Assembly: GCA_029782145.1 (NCBI GenBank)
Contig: JAKOVH010000030.1
Coordinates: 124,001-188,000 of the forward strand
Direction of reading: 5' to 3'
Length of the DNA: 64,000 bases
DNA from: Actinomycetes bacterium
GTDB taxonomy: Bacteria > Actinomycetota > Acidimicrobiia > Acidimicrobiales > Acidimicrobilacustridaceae
Position numbers and translations under genes: made by a program
Notes under the pieces: model-generated
Told to the model about the DNA's origin: nothing
Databases searched by the model: none
What the model saw: the letters and a program-made list of their open reading frames with translations, nothing else
Shown here: positions 1-7,861 of the stretch, in pieces
Layout: the number at the start of each line of letters is the position of its first letter
How positions within the stretch are numbered: the stretch's first letter is position 1

Positions 1-975
1 CTGTTCAACCCCGACGTCAGCACCATGGAGACGTGCCCCGACGCCAAGGGCCAGCCGACCGGCATCGCCGACGTCTCGGCGCTGGCCAACGACGTCAACG
101 AGCAGTGCTCGCTGCACGCCTTCATCATCCAGGGCACCGCCGAGCCCTGCAGCCCCGAGGGCAAGCCGATCACCGGCAGCCGTGAGCTCACCGCCTTCGT
201 CGGCAACATCGACTACTACAAGACCATCGAGCCGAACCTGGTGGGGCTGTTCATGGTGCCCGGCGACCTGCCGACCACGGTGCAGTCCGCCACCTACCAG
301 ATCTCCGCGCAGCAGAAGGCCGGCGTGGAGTGGATCGGGGCGGTGAAGGTGTCGGGCCGCGACGAGCAGTCGGCCTTCACGCCGAAGGTGCAGCAGGCCC
401 GCAGCGGCAACGCCACCTACGTCTACAACGGCTCCAACGACGTGGCCATGATCAACATGCGCCGGGAGGCGGCCACCCAGGGCCTCGACTCGGTCAAGGT
501 GTGGGCCTGCTCGCTGGCCTGCTACACCGACAAGTTCAAGGCCGCCAGCGGCGACGTGCAGAACACCTACGTCTGGATGCAGTTCATCCCGTTCGAGGAG
601 AAGGGCTCCAACGCCGAGCTCGACAACTACCTCTCGAGCGTCGCCACGCCCGACTCGTTCGGGGCCCAGGCCTGGATGGCCGCGGTGCTGTTCCAGGAGG
701 CGGTCGACAAGATCGTCGAGAGCGACGGGCCCAACGCCATCACCCGGGCCAAGCTGCTCGAGGCGCTCAACGGCATCAACTCCTTCGACGCCAACGGCTG
801 GATGGGCGCCAAGGACCCGAAGGGCGGCTTCTCCGACTGCATGGTCGTGCTGAAGGTGGGAGCCAACGGCTTCGAGCGCCAGACCCCGTCGGAGAAGGGC
901 ACGCTCGACTGCAACCCGTCGTACATCACCAAGGTGACCCTCGACCCCGCGGCCGAGGCCCAGAAGATCCAGTGA
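1..975 (+). CDS. ABC transporter substrate-binding protein, liv type (5' end missing)
   Basis: The frame is open from base 1, so the protein begins outside the window; 324 residues are present. It looks like the C-terminal part of a periplasmic-binding-protein (Peripla_BP_6, LivJ/LivK-like) subunit that captures a substrate outside the membrane and delivers it to the permease encoded next. Support comes from alternating alpha/beta sequence, regular cysteine pairs typical of actinobacterial members, and the downstream permease and two ATPases. The signal peptide and lipobox lie upstream and cannot be seen. The substrate is not determinable: in steroid degraders such importers may carry acids rather than amino acids. 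A strong hairpin follows the stop and may set the binding protein's expression apart from the membrane genes. Confidence 0.85.
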   Translation: MFNPDVSTMETCPDAKGQPTGIADVSALANDVNEQCSLHAFIIQGTAEPCSPEGKPITGSRELTAFVGNIDYYKTIEPNLVGLFMVPGDLPTTVQSATYQISAQQKAGVEWIGAVKVSGRDEQSAFTPKVQQARSGNATYVYNGSNDVAMINMRREAATQGLDSVKVWACSLACYTDKFKAASGDVQNTYVWMQFIPFEEKGSNAELDNYLSSVATPDSFGAQAWMAAVLFQEAVDKIVESDGPNAITRAKLLEALNGINSFDANGWMGAKDPKGGFSDCMVVLKVGANGFERQTPSEKGTLDCNPSYITKVTLDPAAEAQKIQ

Positions 976-980
976 GCACG

Positions 981-1012
981 GTGGGGGCCGGCGCCACGGC
1001 GCCGGCCCCCAC
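981..1012 (+). terminator. Hairpin between binding protein and permease genes
   Basis: A near-perfect GC-rich inverted repeat (arms 981-995 and 998-1012) begins five bases after the binding-protein stop codon. No T-tract follows. It could be an attenuator or mRNA-stabilising stem giving more binding protein than permease, as is common in importer operons; that role is inferred. Confidence 0.55.
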
Positions 1013-1055
1013 CTGCTCCGACTGATCCGTCCGTCGACCGCATCCCGGGGGGAAC

Positions 1056-3335
1056 ATGCGGCTCAAGCTGTCACCCAAGGCGATCGCCGCAGTGGTCGTC
1101 GCCGCGCTCGTGCTCTACGTCATCGTGGCGAACTGGGCCGGCAACCCGATCAACGCCAAGAACCTCACGACGTTCCTCGTCGTGGGCATTTCGCTCGGCG
1201 GCATCTACGCCATCCTCGCCGGCGGCCTGGTGATGACCTACGCCACCACCGGCATCTTCAACTTCGCCCACGCGTCCATCGGGTGCTTCCTCGCCTTCGC
1301 CTACTGGCAGTGCTCGGTGAAGTGGGGGTGGCCCACCCTCGTGTCGCTGGTGGCCGTGCTGGGCATCCTCGCCCCCGCCATCGGCATCGGCCTCGACCGG
1401 CTGATCATGAGGCGGCTCAGGGACGCGTCGCTGGTCGTGCAGCTGATGGTCACCGTGGGCCTGATGCTGTCGTTCATGGGCATCACCCTCACCATCTGGA
1501 AGCCCACCACCGCCCGCACCCTGCCGCAGTTCTTCCGTGACTCGAGTGGCGTGAAGATCGGCGAGGTCACCGCCACCTGGCACCGCATCATCACCGTCGT
1601 GGTGGCCATCGGTGTGGCCGCGCTGCTGCGGTGGCTGCTCTACCGCACCCGCCTCGGCATCTCGATGCGGGCCGTGGTCGACAGCCGCAGCCTGGCGGGG
1701 CTCACCGGCGCCAAGCCCTCCGTGGTGTCGGGCACGTCGTGGGCGGTCGGCTGCATGACCGCCGGCCTGGCCGGCATCCTCATCGCCCCCGAGACGGGCC
1801 TCGTCGTCGAGAACCTGGCCCTGCTCATCGTGGTCGCCGCCGCGGCGGCGGCCATCGCCCAGCTCAAGAGCATCCCGTGGGCCATCGCCGGCGGCCTGCT
1901 CATCGGCCTGGCCAAGTCGTTCACCGCCGTGTTCGAGAAGTTCGACCAGAACTGGAGCTACGCCCCGGAGGCCATCCCGGCGGTGGTCCTGTTCATCGCC
2001 CTGCTGTTCCTCCCCGAGGCCCGCCTCGAGACCGGCAAGGTGAAGCTCACCAAGCGCACCGAGCGGCTCACCAAGCCGTGGGAGGCGCTGCTCGGTTCCG
2101 CGGTGGTGTTCGCCATCGTGTTCGCCTGGGCCCACGGCTGGATCCCGTGGTTCGGCACCACCTTCGGGCAGCGCTCCGACGTGTGGCTGGGCCGGGGCGC
2201 CTATTTCATGGTGCTCGGGGTCATCACCCTGTCGCTCGTGCCCCTCATCGGCTGGGCCGGCCAGGTGAGCTTCGCCAACTTCGCCATCGCCGGCATCGGG
2301 GCGGTGCTGTTCAGCCACTTCGGCGGCCAGAACGGCGACCCCATCGGCATCGTGCTCGTCATGGCGGTGTGCGCCCCGCTCGGGCTGCTGGTGGCCCTGC
2401 CCGCCCTGCGGCTCAAGGGCCTCTACCTCGCCCTGGCCACCATGGCCTTCGCCGAGTTCACCGACAAGGTGATCGTGCGCCACCCCAACATGATCGACCC
2501 GTCGGCGAGCGGCAACCTGTTCGAGCCGCTCAAGCTGTTCGGGTTCCGCATCAGCACCGACGCCGGCGACCGGCAGGCGTTCGTCATCTTCCTCGCCGCC
2601 GTGTTCTGCCTGTTCATGCTCGGGTTCATGCTCATGCGCCGCGGCCGCTTCGCCCGACGCTGGATCGCCCTGTCCGACAGCCCGGCGGCGTCGGCCACCA
2701 TCGGCGTGAACCTCACCGTGCAGAAGATGCTGGTGTTCGCCCTCTCTGGGGCCGTCGCCGGCTTCGCCGGGTGCATGCTCGGCCTGTCGTCGGGCGCGCT
2801 GCGCGTCGACTCGTTCCCGCTGTTCGCCGGCCTGCCGCTCGTGCTGCTCCTCGCCGTGCAGGGCGTGCGCTACCCGATCGCGGCGTTCATGGCCGTGGTC
2901 GGCCTCGCCCTGTTCCCGGCGGTCAACGAGCTGCTGGGCAAGCCGAGCTGGCTCAGCGCCATCGAGCTCATCGGCCCGGGCATCGCCGCGGTCACCATGG
3001 CGTTCCGTCCCGAGGGCGCGGTCTTCTACGCCGGCCGCGACCTCGCCGGTCTGTTGCCGTGGCGCCGCGACGCCCGCGAGGAGAAGGAGCTGGCCACGGC
3101 GAAGCTGCGCGAGCAGGACATCGGGCGCGACGAGATCGGCGAGCTCGGCCTCACCCGTGCGTTCACGGCCGACAAGGTCTCGCAGCTCGACCGGGTGCTG
3201 TGGGTGGCCGACGAGCTCGACGAGACGCCGCTGGTGCCCGAGGCCAGCGTCGTCGGCGGCTCGCCCGGCGACGGGCACGGGCCGAACGGCAACGGGCGAA
3301 CTCCGGTCGGGGCCGCACCGGAGGTGACGACATGA
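1056..3335 (+). CDS. Fused LivH-LivM-type ABC transporter permease
   Basis: The 759-residue inner-membrane protein combines both permease subunits of a branched-chain amino acid type importer. Residues about 1-325 resemble LivH, with repeated hydrophobic helices and a glycine-rich stretch near residue 50. Residues about 345-670 resemble LivM. Normally these are two proteins of roughly 300 residues each, so this is a genuine fusion. The last 90 residues are charged and Pro/Gly-rich, have no membrane character, and look like a cytoplasmic tail. The ATG at 1056 follows a G-rich ribosome-binding site. The stop overlaps the next start (ATGA), indicating translational coupling to the ATPase genes. 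Confidence 0.9.
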   Translation: MRLKLSPKAIAAVVVAALVLYVIVANWAGNPINAKNLTTFLVVGISLGGIYAILAGGLVMTYATTGIFNFAHASIGCFLAFAYWQCSVKWGWPTLVSLVAVLGILAPAIGIGLDRLIMRRLRDASLVVQLMVTVGLMLSFMGITLTIWKPTTARTLPQFFRDSSGVKIGEVTATWHRIITVVVAIGVAALLRWLLYRTRLGISMRAVVDSRSLAGLTGAKPSVVSGTSWAVGCMTAGLAGILIAPETGLVVENLALLIVVAAAAAAIAQLKSIPWAIAGGLLIGLAKSFTAVFEKFDQNWSYAPEAIPAVVLFIALLFLPEARLETGKVKLTKRTERLTKPWEALLGSAVVFAIVFAWAHGWIPWFGTTFGQRSDVWLGRGAYFMVLGVITLSLVPLIGWAGQVSFANFAIAGIGAVLFSHFGGQNGDPIGIVLVMAVCAPLGLLVALPALRLKGLYLALATMAFAEFTDKVIVRHPNMIDPSASGNLFEPLKLFGFRISTDAGDRQAFVIFLAAVFCLFMLGFMLMRRGRFARRWIALSDSPAASATIGVNLTVQKMLVFALSGAVAGFAGCMLGLSSGALRVDSFPLFAGLPLVLLLAVQGVRYPIAAFMAVVGLALFPAVNELLGKPSWLSAIELIGPGIAAVTMAFRPEGAVFYAGRDLAGLLPWRRDAREEKELATAKLREQDIGRDEIGELGLTRAFTADKVSQLDRVLWVADELDETPLVPEASVVGGSPGDGHGPNGNGRTPVGAAPEVTT

Positions 3336-4081
3336 GCCTGCTGTCGACCCACGACGTCGTGGTGCGCTTCGGCGTGCTGCACGCGGTGTCCAACGCCAGC
3401 CTCGACGTGGAGGAGGGCCGCATCACCGGCCTCATCGGCCCGAACGGCGCCGGCAAGACCACCCTGTTCAACGTCATCACCGGGCTCCAGGAGCCCACGT
3501 CGGGCAAGGTCGTGCTCGACGGGCGCGACATCACCGGCAAGAGCCCGTTCCGCCGGGCTCGCATGGGGATCGCACGCACGTTCCAGAAGCTCGAGGCGTT
3601 CAGCAGCCTCTCGGCCCGCGAGAACGTGCTGGTCGCCGCCGAGCAGCGCCGGGCGTGGGACCGGTCGAAGTTCGACCCCGGCCAGGTCGCCGACGAGATG
3701 CTCGACAAGGTCGGGCTGACCGGCGTCGCCGACTACATGGTGGGCACCCTGCCCACGGGGACCGCCCGCCTGGTCGAGCTGGCCCGAGCCCTGGCCTGCA
3801 ACCCGAGGGTCCTGCTGCTCGACGAGGCGTCGTCGGGTCTCACCGACGAAGAGACCGAGGAGATGGCCGTGCTGCTGCGCAGCCTCTCGGCCGAGGGGCT
3901 CGCCATCCTGCTCGTCGAGCACGACATGTCGTTCGTGATGGGCACCTGCGAGTACATCTACGTGCTCGACTTCGGGCGGGTGATCTCGACGGGCACGCCG
4001 GCGCAGGTGCAGTCCGACGCCAAGGTGCAGGCCGCCTACCTCGGCACGCTGGCCGAGGCCCCCACGGAGGTCCCGGCATGA
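3332..4081 (+). CDS. livG: ABC transporter ATP-binding protein LivG-like
   Basis: The 249-residue ATPase powers the liv-type importer. It carries the Walker A motif GPNGAGKT (about residues 35-42), a Walker B segment ending LLLDEAS, and the switch histidine in LVEHDM. The LivG hallmark is the conserved TFQ segment of the Q-loop (RTFQKLEAF). The signature region reads LPTGTARLVELARAL rather than LSGGQ, a degenerate form common in LivG subunits. The start overlaps the permease stop and its own stop overlaps the next gene by four bases, so the three genes are coupled. It should pair with LivF as a heterodimer. Confidence 0.92.
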   Translation: MSLLSTHDVVVRFGVLHAVSNASLDVEEGRITGLIGPNGAGKTTLFNVITGLQEPTSGKVVLDGRDITGKSPFRRARMGIARTFQKLEAFSSLSARENVLVAAEQRRAWDRSKFDPGQVADEMLDKVGLTGVADYMVGTLPTGTARLVELARALACNPRVLLLDEASSGLTDEETEEMAVLLRSLSAEGLAILLVEHDMSFVMGTCEYIYVLDFGRVISTGTPAQVQSDAKVQAAYLGTLAEAPTEVPA

Positions 4082-4797
4082 CCGCCATCCTCGAGCTGCG
4101 CAACATCCGCGGCGGCTACGGCACCATCGACGTGCTCCACGGGGTGAACCTGGCGGTCGAGCCGGGCCAGGTGCACGCCCTGCTCGGTCCCAACGGTGCC
4201 GGCAAGACCACCACCCTCGGCGTGTGCAGCGGCCAGATCGTGCCGTCGGGGGGCCAGCTCGTGGTGAGCGGGCGCGAGGTGCAAGGGGCCACCTCCGACG
4301 CCCTGGCCCGGGCGGGCGTGTGCCTGGTCCCCGAGGGGCGCGGCATCTTCCCGAACCTCACCGTGGCCGAGAACCTCCGGATGTTCACCCACGCCGGTGC
4401 CTCGTTCTCCGACGTGCAGGACAAGGCGTTCGGCCAGTTCCCCCGGCTCAAGGAGCGGCGCAAGCAGGTGGCCGGCACCATGTCGGGTGGCGAGCAGCAG
4501 ATGCTGGCCATGGCCCGGGCCATCGCCACCGAGCCGGCCCTGCTGCTGCTCGACGAGCTGTCGATGGGCCTCGCCCCCCTGATCGTCGAGGAGCTCTACG
4601 AGCGGGTGGCCGAGATGGCGGCCCAGGGCGTCTCGATCCTCGTGGTCGAGCAGTTCGCCCAGGCCGTGCTCGGCGTCGCCGACATCGCCTCGATCATGCT
4701 CCACGGCCGCGTCACCCGCACCGGACCACCGACCGAGATCGCCGAGGAGCTGGCCGAGGCCTACCTCGGCACGACCGCCGACCTCACTCCCGTCTGA
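4078..4797 (+). CDS. livF: ABC transporter ATP-binding protein LivF-like
   Basis: The second ATPase of the importer has 239 residues. It shows Walker A GPNGAGKTT (about residues 38-46), the LivF-typical PEGRGIFPNLTV Q-loop segment, the signature MSGGEQQM, Walker B LLLLDELSMG, and the switch segment VVEQF, where LivF proteins carry Q in place of the usual H/D pair. The ATG overlaps the LivG stop (ATGA). With LivG and the fused permease it completes the ABC importer; the binding protein at the window start is the presumed partner. Confidence 0.93.
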   Translation: MTAILELRNIRGGYGTIDVLHGVNLAVEPGQVHALLGPNGAGKTTTLGVCSGQIVPSGGQLVVSGREVQGATSDALARAGVCLVPEGRGIFPNLTVAENLRMFTHAGASFSDVQDKAFGQFPRLKERRKQVAGTMSGGEQQMLAMARAIATEPALLLLDELSMGLAPLIVEELYERVAEMAAQGVSILVVEQFAQAVLGVADIASIMLHGRVTRTGPPTEIAEELAEAYLGTTADLTPV

Positions 4798-4818
4798 CCC
4801 ATGGAGGACCACCAGCCA

Positions 4819-5184
4819 ATGACCGCCACCGAGATGGACACCAGCACCACCCCGTCGCCCCGTCTCCAGGAGTTCCAGAGCGAGGTCGACAAGCTCAAGG
4901 TCACCGGCGGGCGGGCCAACCCCGAGCGGGCGTGGCTCATCGTGTCGGGCATCGGCATGGTCGCCGGTGTGGCGATCACGCTGGTGACGTGGCTGGCCAC
5001 CCACGGCACCACCAGCAACCTCGAGATCGCCGACTACAACTCCCTCGGCACCTTCGGCCTCACGCTGGCCATCGTGTCGACCGGCGTGTTCGTGGTGATG
5101 TCGCTGCGCCGCTACTTCCGCTACTGGCTGGTGCGGCTGATCTTCGAGCAGCGCGAGCAGACCGACCGGCTGCTGCAGCGCTGA
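4819..5184 (+). CDS. Small two-helix membrane protein of unknown function
   Basis: A 121-residue protein with two predicted membrane segments: one around AWLIVSGIGMVAGVAITLVTW and one around FGLTLAIVSTGVFVVMSL. A hydrophilic N-terminus precedes them and a basic/acidic tail ending RLIFEQREQTDRLLQR follows. I do not recognise a named family. An upstream in-frame ATG at 4801 is possible, but its own sequence contains GGAGG about eleven bases before the ATG at 4819, so the later start is preferred. It sits 21 bases after livF and before the operon terminator, so it is probably co-transcribed and may be an accessory of the importer. Confidence 0.7.
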   Translation: MTATEMDTSTTPSPRLQEFQSEVDKLKVTGGRANPERAWLIVSGIGMVAGVAITLVTWLATHGTTSNLEIADYNSLGTFGLTLAIVSTGVFVVMSLRRYFRYWLVRLIFEQREQTDRLLQR

Positions 5185-5227
5185 GCCCGCCGCAGGCGGC
5201 GGCGTCCGGGTCGGCGGGTCCGGGCGG

Positions 5228-5277
5228 GTGACGAAGGCCCGAAGGGACCTCCCCTTCGGGCCTTTGGTCACTTCTTT
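5228..5277 (+). terminator. Rho-independent terminator of the liv-type operon
   Basis: A hairpin with stem core AAGGCCCGAAGGG / CCCTTCGGGCCTT, extended by GTGAC/GTCAC, runs from 5228 to 5271 and is followed by TTCTTT. This is the clearest intrinsic terminator in the window and separates the importer operon from the P450 gene. Confidence 0.9.
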
Positions 5278-5281
5278 GCCC

Positions 5282-5301
5282 AACGATCGTTTGGTTACGG
5301 T
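5282..5301 (+). promoter_or_regulatory. Palindromic operator candidate and -10 box before the P450
   Basis: AACGATCGTT (5282-5291) is a perfect 10-bp palindrome inside the near-symmetric CCAACGATCGTTTGG. It lies just upstream of TACGGT (5296-5301), a TAnnnT -10 candidate 47 bases before the P450 start. The position between probable -35 and -10 elements suits a repressor site; the regulator is unknown. Confidence 0.45.
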
Positions 5302-5348
5302 CACTCCCAGGCTCCGGGCCGAGGCCCGACACCCGAGGGGGAGCGCCC

Positions 5349-6629
5349 ATGACCGTGGTCGACCGCACCGGCATCGACGGCTCGAGCATCGACGTGCTCG
5401 ACCCGCAGCTCTACCAGGGTGACCCCCATCCCACCTACGAGTGGCTGCGGGACAACGACCCGGTCCACTGGGACGACAAGAACCAGCTGTGGGTCGTGTC
5501 CCGGTTCGACGACGTCGTCAGGGTCTCCATCAACCCCGAGGTGTTCTGCTCGAGCCGCGGCATCCGGCCCGACCCGTCGGTCGACCTGTCGCTGATCGGC
5601 TACGACGGCCACAAGCACCTCGAGCAGCGGCGCCTGATCAACAAGGGCTTCACGCCCCGCGCCGTGCGGACCATGGAGGGCCACATCCGCGCCCTCGCCG
5701 ACGAGGCCCTCGACCAGGTGGCCGAGCGGGGCGAGTGCGACTTCGTCACCGACATCGCCGTGTTCGTGCCCATCACCGTGATCGCCGAGCTCATGGGCCT
5801 GCCCCTCGAGGACCGCGAGCGGTTCTGGCGCTGGTCCGACGACATGATGGGCGCCGAGTCGGCCGCCGCCGGCCCGGCGGGCGACGCTGCCCGGGAGCGG
5901 GCCGCCGCGGCCTACACCGCCTACACCACCTACGTCTCGGGCATGATCGACGAGCGGGCGGCGCTCTACCACCGCCACAAGCGAGACGAGTCGCAAGGGC
6001 TGCGCACCGAGCCGCTGCCCGACGACCTGGTGATGAAGCTCGTGGCCGCCGCCGAGGAGGGCGCCCTCGTCGACGGGGGCGTGGAGTCCCAGCGCGACGA
6101 GCTGCTCAACTTCCTCGTGCTCGTGGTGGTGGCCGGCAACGAGACGACCCGCAACGCCATGGCCGGGGGCATGGTGGCGTTCTCCGAGCACCCCGACCAG
6201 TGGGCCCGGGTGGTCGCCGACCCCTCGTTGTGGGACACCGCCACCGACGAGGTCATCCGGTGGGTGTCGCCGGTGATGAACTTCGTGCGCACCGCCACCT
6301 GCGACAACGACCTGCTCGGCGTGCCCATCAAGGAGGGGGAGCGGGTGCTGATGCTCTACCAGTCGGCCAACCGCGACCCCCGCCACTTCCCGCAGGCCGA
6401 CGAGTTCCTGGTCGACCGGTCGCCCAACGACCACCTGGCCTTCGGCATCGGCAACCACTTCTGCCTCGGCGCCAACCTGGCCCGGCTCGAGGTGCGGGTG
6501 GTGTTCGAGCAGATCGCCAGACGCCTGCCCGACATGCGCGTGGCGCCCGGCGCCGGGCCCCGCTACACGCTGGCGTCGTTCGTGCGGGGCGTGGAGTCGC
6601 TGCCGGTGGTGTTCACGCCCGAGCGCTGA
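5349..6629 (+). CDS. Cytochrome P450
   Basis: A 426-residue soluble bacterial P450 that would hydroxylate a hydrophobic substrate with electrons from a ferredoxin. Visible motifs are the I-helix oxygen-activation motif AGNETTR (262-268), the K-helix ExxR (EVIR, 301-304) and the haem loop FGIGNHFCLG with the ligand Cys372. The C-terminal segment ending FVRGVESLPVVFTP resembles steroid/fatty-acid side-chain hydroxylases such as the CYP142/CYP125 group, but the exact family is not certain. The ATG follows a strong GAGGGGGAG site. No ferredoxin or reductase gene is adjacent, so redox partners must be encoded elsewhere. Confidence 0.93.
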   Translation: MTVVDRTGIDGSSIDVLDPQLYQGDPHPTYEWLRDNDPVHWDDKNQLWVVSRFDDVVRVSINPEVFCSSRGIRPDPSVDLSLIGYDGHKHLEQRRLINKGFTPRAVRTMEGHIRALADEALDQVAERGECDFVTDIAVFVPITVIAELMGLPLEDRERFWRWSDDMMGAESAAAGPAGDAARERAAAAYTAYTTYVSGMIDERAALYHRHKRDESQGLRTEPLPDDLVMKLVAAAEEGALVDGGVESQRDELLNFLVLVVVAGNETTRNAMAGGMVAFSEHPDQWARVVADPSLWDTATDEVIRWVSPVMNFVRTATCDNDLLGVPIKEGERVLMLYQSANRDPRHFPQADEFLVDRSPNDHLAFGIGNHFCLGANLARLEVRVVFEQIARRLPDMRVAPGAGPRYTLASFVRGVESLPVVFTPER

Positions 6630-6632
6630 CCA

Positions 6633-6680
6633 GGCCGGCCCGGTCGGCCCGGTCGGCCGGGCCGGCCGGCCGGGCCGGCG
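6633..6680. repeat. GGCC/CGG-rich repeat tract after the P450
   Basis: Immediately after the P450 stop, about 48 bases consist almost only of GGCC, CCGG and CGGTCGG units arranged as overlapping direct and inverted repeats. It can fold into several GC stems and may act as a transcription stop for the P450. No T-run follows. Confidence 0.4.
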
Positions 6681-6763
6681 GGACCGTCCGCTGGCGTCCC
6701 GACACCCCCGGGAATGGAACTAGGTTGCAGTCGCTTCGACGCGCCTTCCAGGGGGATCACCAC

Positions 6764-7672
6764 ATGGGCATGCCCACCGACGTCCCGATCATCGACACCA
6801 TGATCGGGTTCCCGGCCAAGGACATGAAGGCCCAGTACGCCTTCATCACCCAGCAGACCAAGGACAAGGAGTCCAAGGAGGGCTTCGAGTTCCCGGTCGA
6901 GTACATGTTCAAGGCGCCGCCCGACAAGGACCAGGCGCTGCGGGAGGCCGACGACCCCGTCGGCTTCACGCTCTCGCAGATGGACGCCTGGGGCGTCGAG
7001 ATCGGCATGGTGGGCGTGAGCGTCCGCGGCGCCGACGGCGTCTCGGACGGGGAGGCCACCGGCGTGGAGGCGCTCGAGCGCTACCCCGACCGCTTCATCG
7101 GCTCGGTCAACGCCGACCCCAACGAGGGCATGGGCGGCATCGAGAAGATCGTGAAGGCCTACGAGACCTACGGGGTGCGGGCCATCACCATGTTCCCCGC
7201 CGGGTGCTTCCCGCAGGTCGCCATCAACGACAAGAAGATGTACCCGATCTACGCCAAGGCGTGCGAGCTCGACATCCCGGTGTTCGTCTGCACCGGCATC
7301 CCCGGGCCCCGCGTGAAGTTCCAGGTGCAGCACGTCGAGCACGTCGACGAGGTCATGTACGACTTCCCCGAGCTCGTCTACGTGGCCCGCCACGGCTGCC
7401 AGCCCTGGACCGAGCTGATGGTCAAGCTCATGTTGAAGTGGCCGGGGCTGCACTACTCCACGTCGGCGTTCGCGCCCAAGCACTACGACCCGCGCATCAT
7501 CGACTACGCCAACACCCGCGGCGCCGACAAGGTGATCTACGCCGGCTACTTCCCGATGGGCCTGTCGCTCGAGCGGATCATGACCGAGATGCGCAACGTG
7601 CCGTTCAAGGACGAGGTCTGGCCCAAGTTCCTGCGCGGCAACGCCGCCCGGGTCCTCAAGCTCGACACCTGA
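6764..7672 (+). CDS. Amidohydrolase-fold protein with degenerate metal site
   Basis: The 302-residue protein resembles amidohydrolase 2 family TIM-barrel enzymes (decarboxylases and hydrolases acting on ring-derived acids). Family features are the N-terminal IIDTMIGFP segment, the central 'YPDRFIGSVNADP' region, the barrel strand 'YGVRAITMFPAG', the VARHG motif, and a C-terminal RGNAARVL helix that is typical of the family. The usual N-terminal HxH pair is absent (IDTMIG) and the usual late Asp in GSDYP is replaced (YAGYFPMG), so metal binding may be lost or altered. The ATG at 6764 follows GGGGGA with good spacing. A role next to the P450 in ring or side-chain degradation is inferred only. 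Confidence 0.75.
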   Translation: MGMPTDVPIIDTMIGFPAKDMKAQYAFITQQTKDKESKEGFEFPVEYMFKAPPDKDQALREADDPVGFTLSQMDAWGVEIGMVGVSVRGADGVSDGEATGVEALERYPDRFIGSVNADPNEGMGGIEKIVKAYETYGVRAITMFPAGCFPQVAINDKKMYPIYAKACELDIPVFVCTGIPGPRVKFQVQHVEHVDEVMYDFPELVYVARHGCQPWTELMVKLMLKWPGLHYSTSAFAPKHYDPRIIDYANTRGADKVIYAGYFPMGLSLERIMTEMRNVPFKDEVWPKFLRGNAARVLKLDT

Positions 7673-7690
7673 CCCAGGACACCCGCCACT

Positions 7691-7743
7691 GCTTCTGGTG
7701 GAGGTTCGTCCCCCGATTCGGTGGCCGAACCTCCACCAGAAGC
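7691..7743. repeat. Palindromic repeat, copy 1 (TTCTGGTGGAG family)
   Basis: An 18-bp perfect inverted repeat with arms GCTTCTGGTGGAGGTTCG (7691-7708) and its complement (7726-7743), separated by 17 bases. The outer arm TTCTGGTGGAG recurs in two other intergenic hairpins of this window (9846-9898 and 42312-42367). It follows the amidohydrolase stop and could terminate transcription or be a REP-like element. Confidence 0.8.
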
Positions 7744-7799
7744 GTGCACGGGGGGCGGGTTGGGCGGGTGATCGCTCGTAGGATTGGCACCCCCCGGGG

Positions 7800-7822
7800 G
7801 CATCTGATGGAGTGTCAGATGC
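7800..7822. promoter_or_regulatory. Shared 19-bp palindrome, site A (before ipdE1)
   Basis: ATCTGATGGAGTGTCAGAT (7802-7820), extended to GC...GC at 7800-7822, matches ATCTGAC-N5-GTCAGAT at 13 of 14 arm positions. It lies downstream of TAGGAT (7779-7784), a -10 candidate, and 41 bases before the ipdE1 start. The same palindrome precedes three other operons here, which suggests one TetR-like repressor. Confidence 0.75.
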
Positions 7823-7861
7823 GTCTGCCCCGTCCCCCGACCCCTGGTAGGTGAGCACCCC

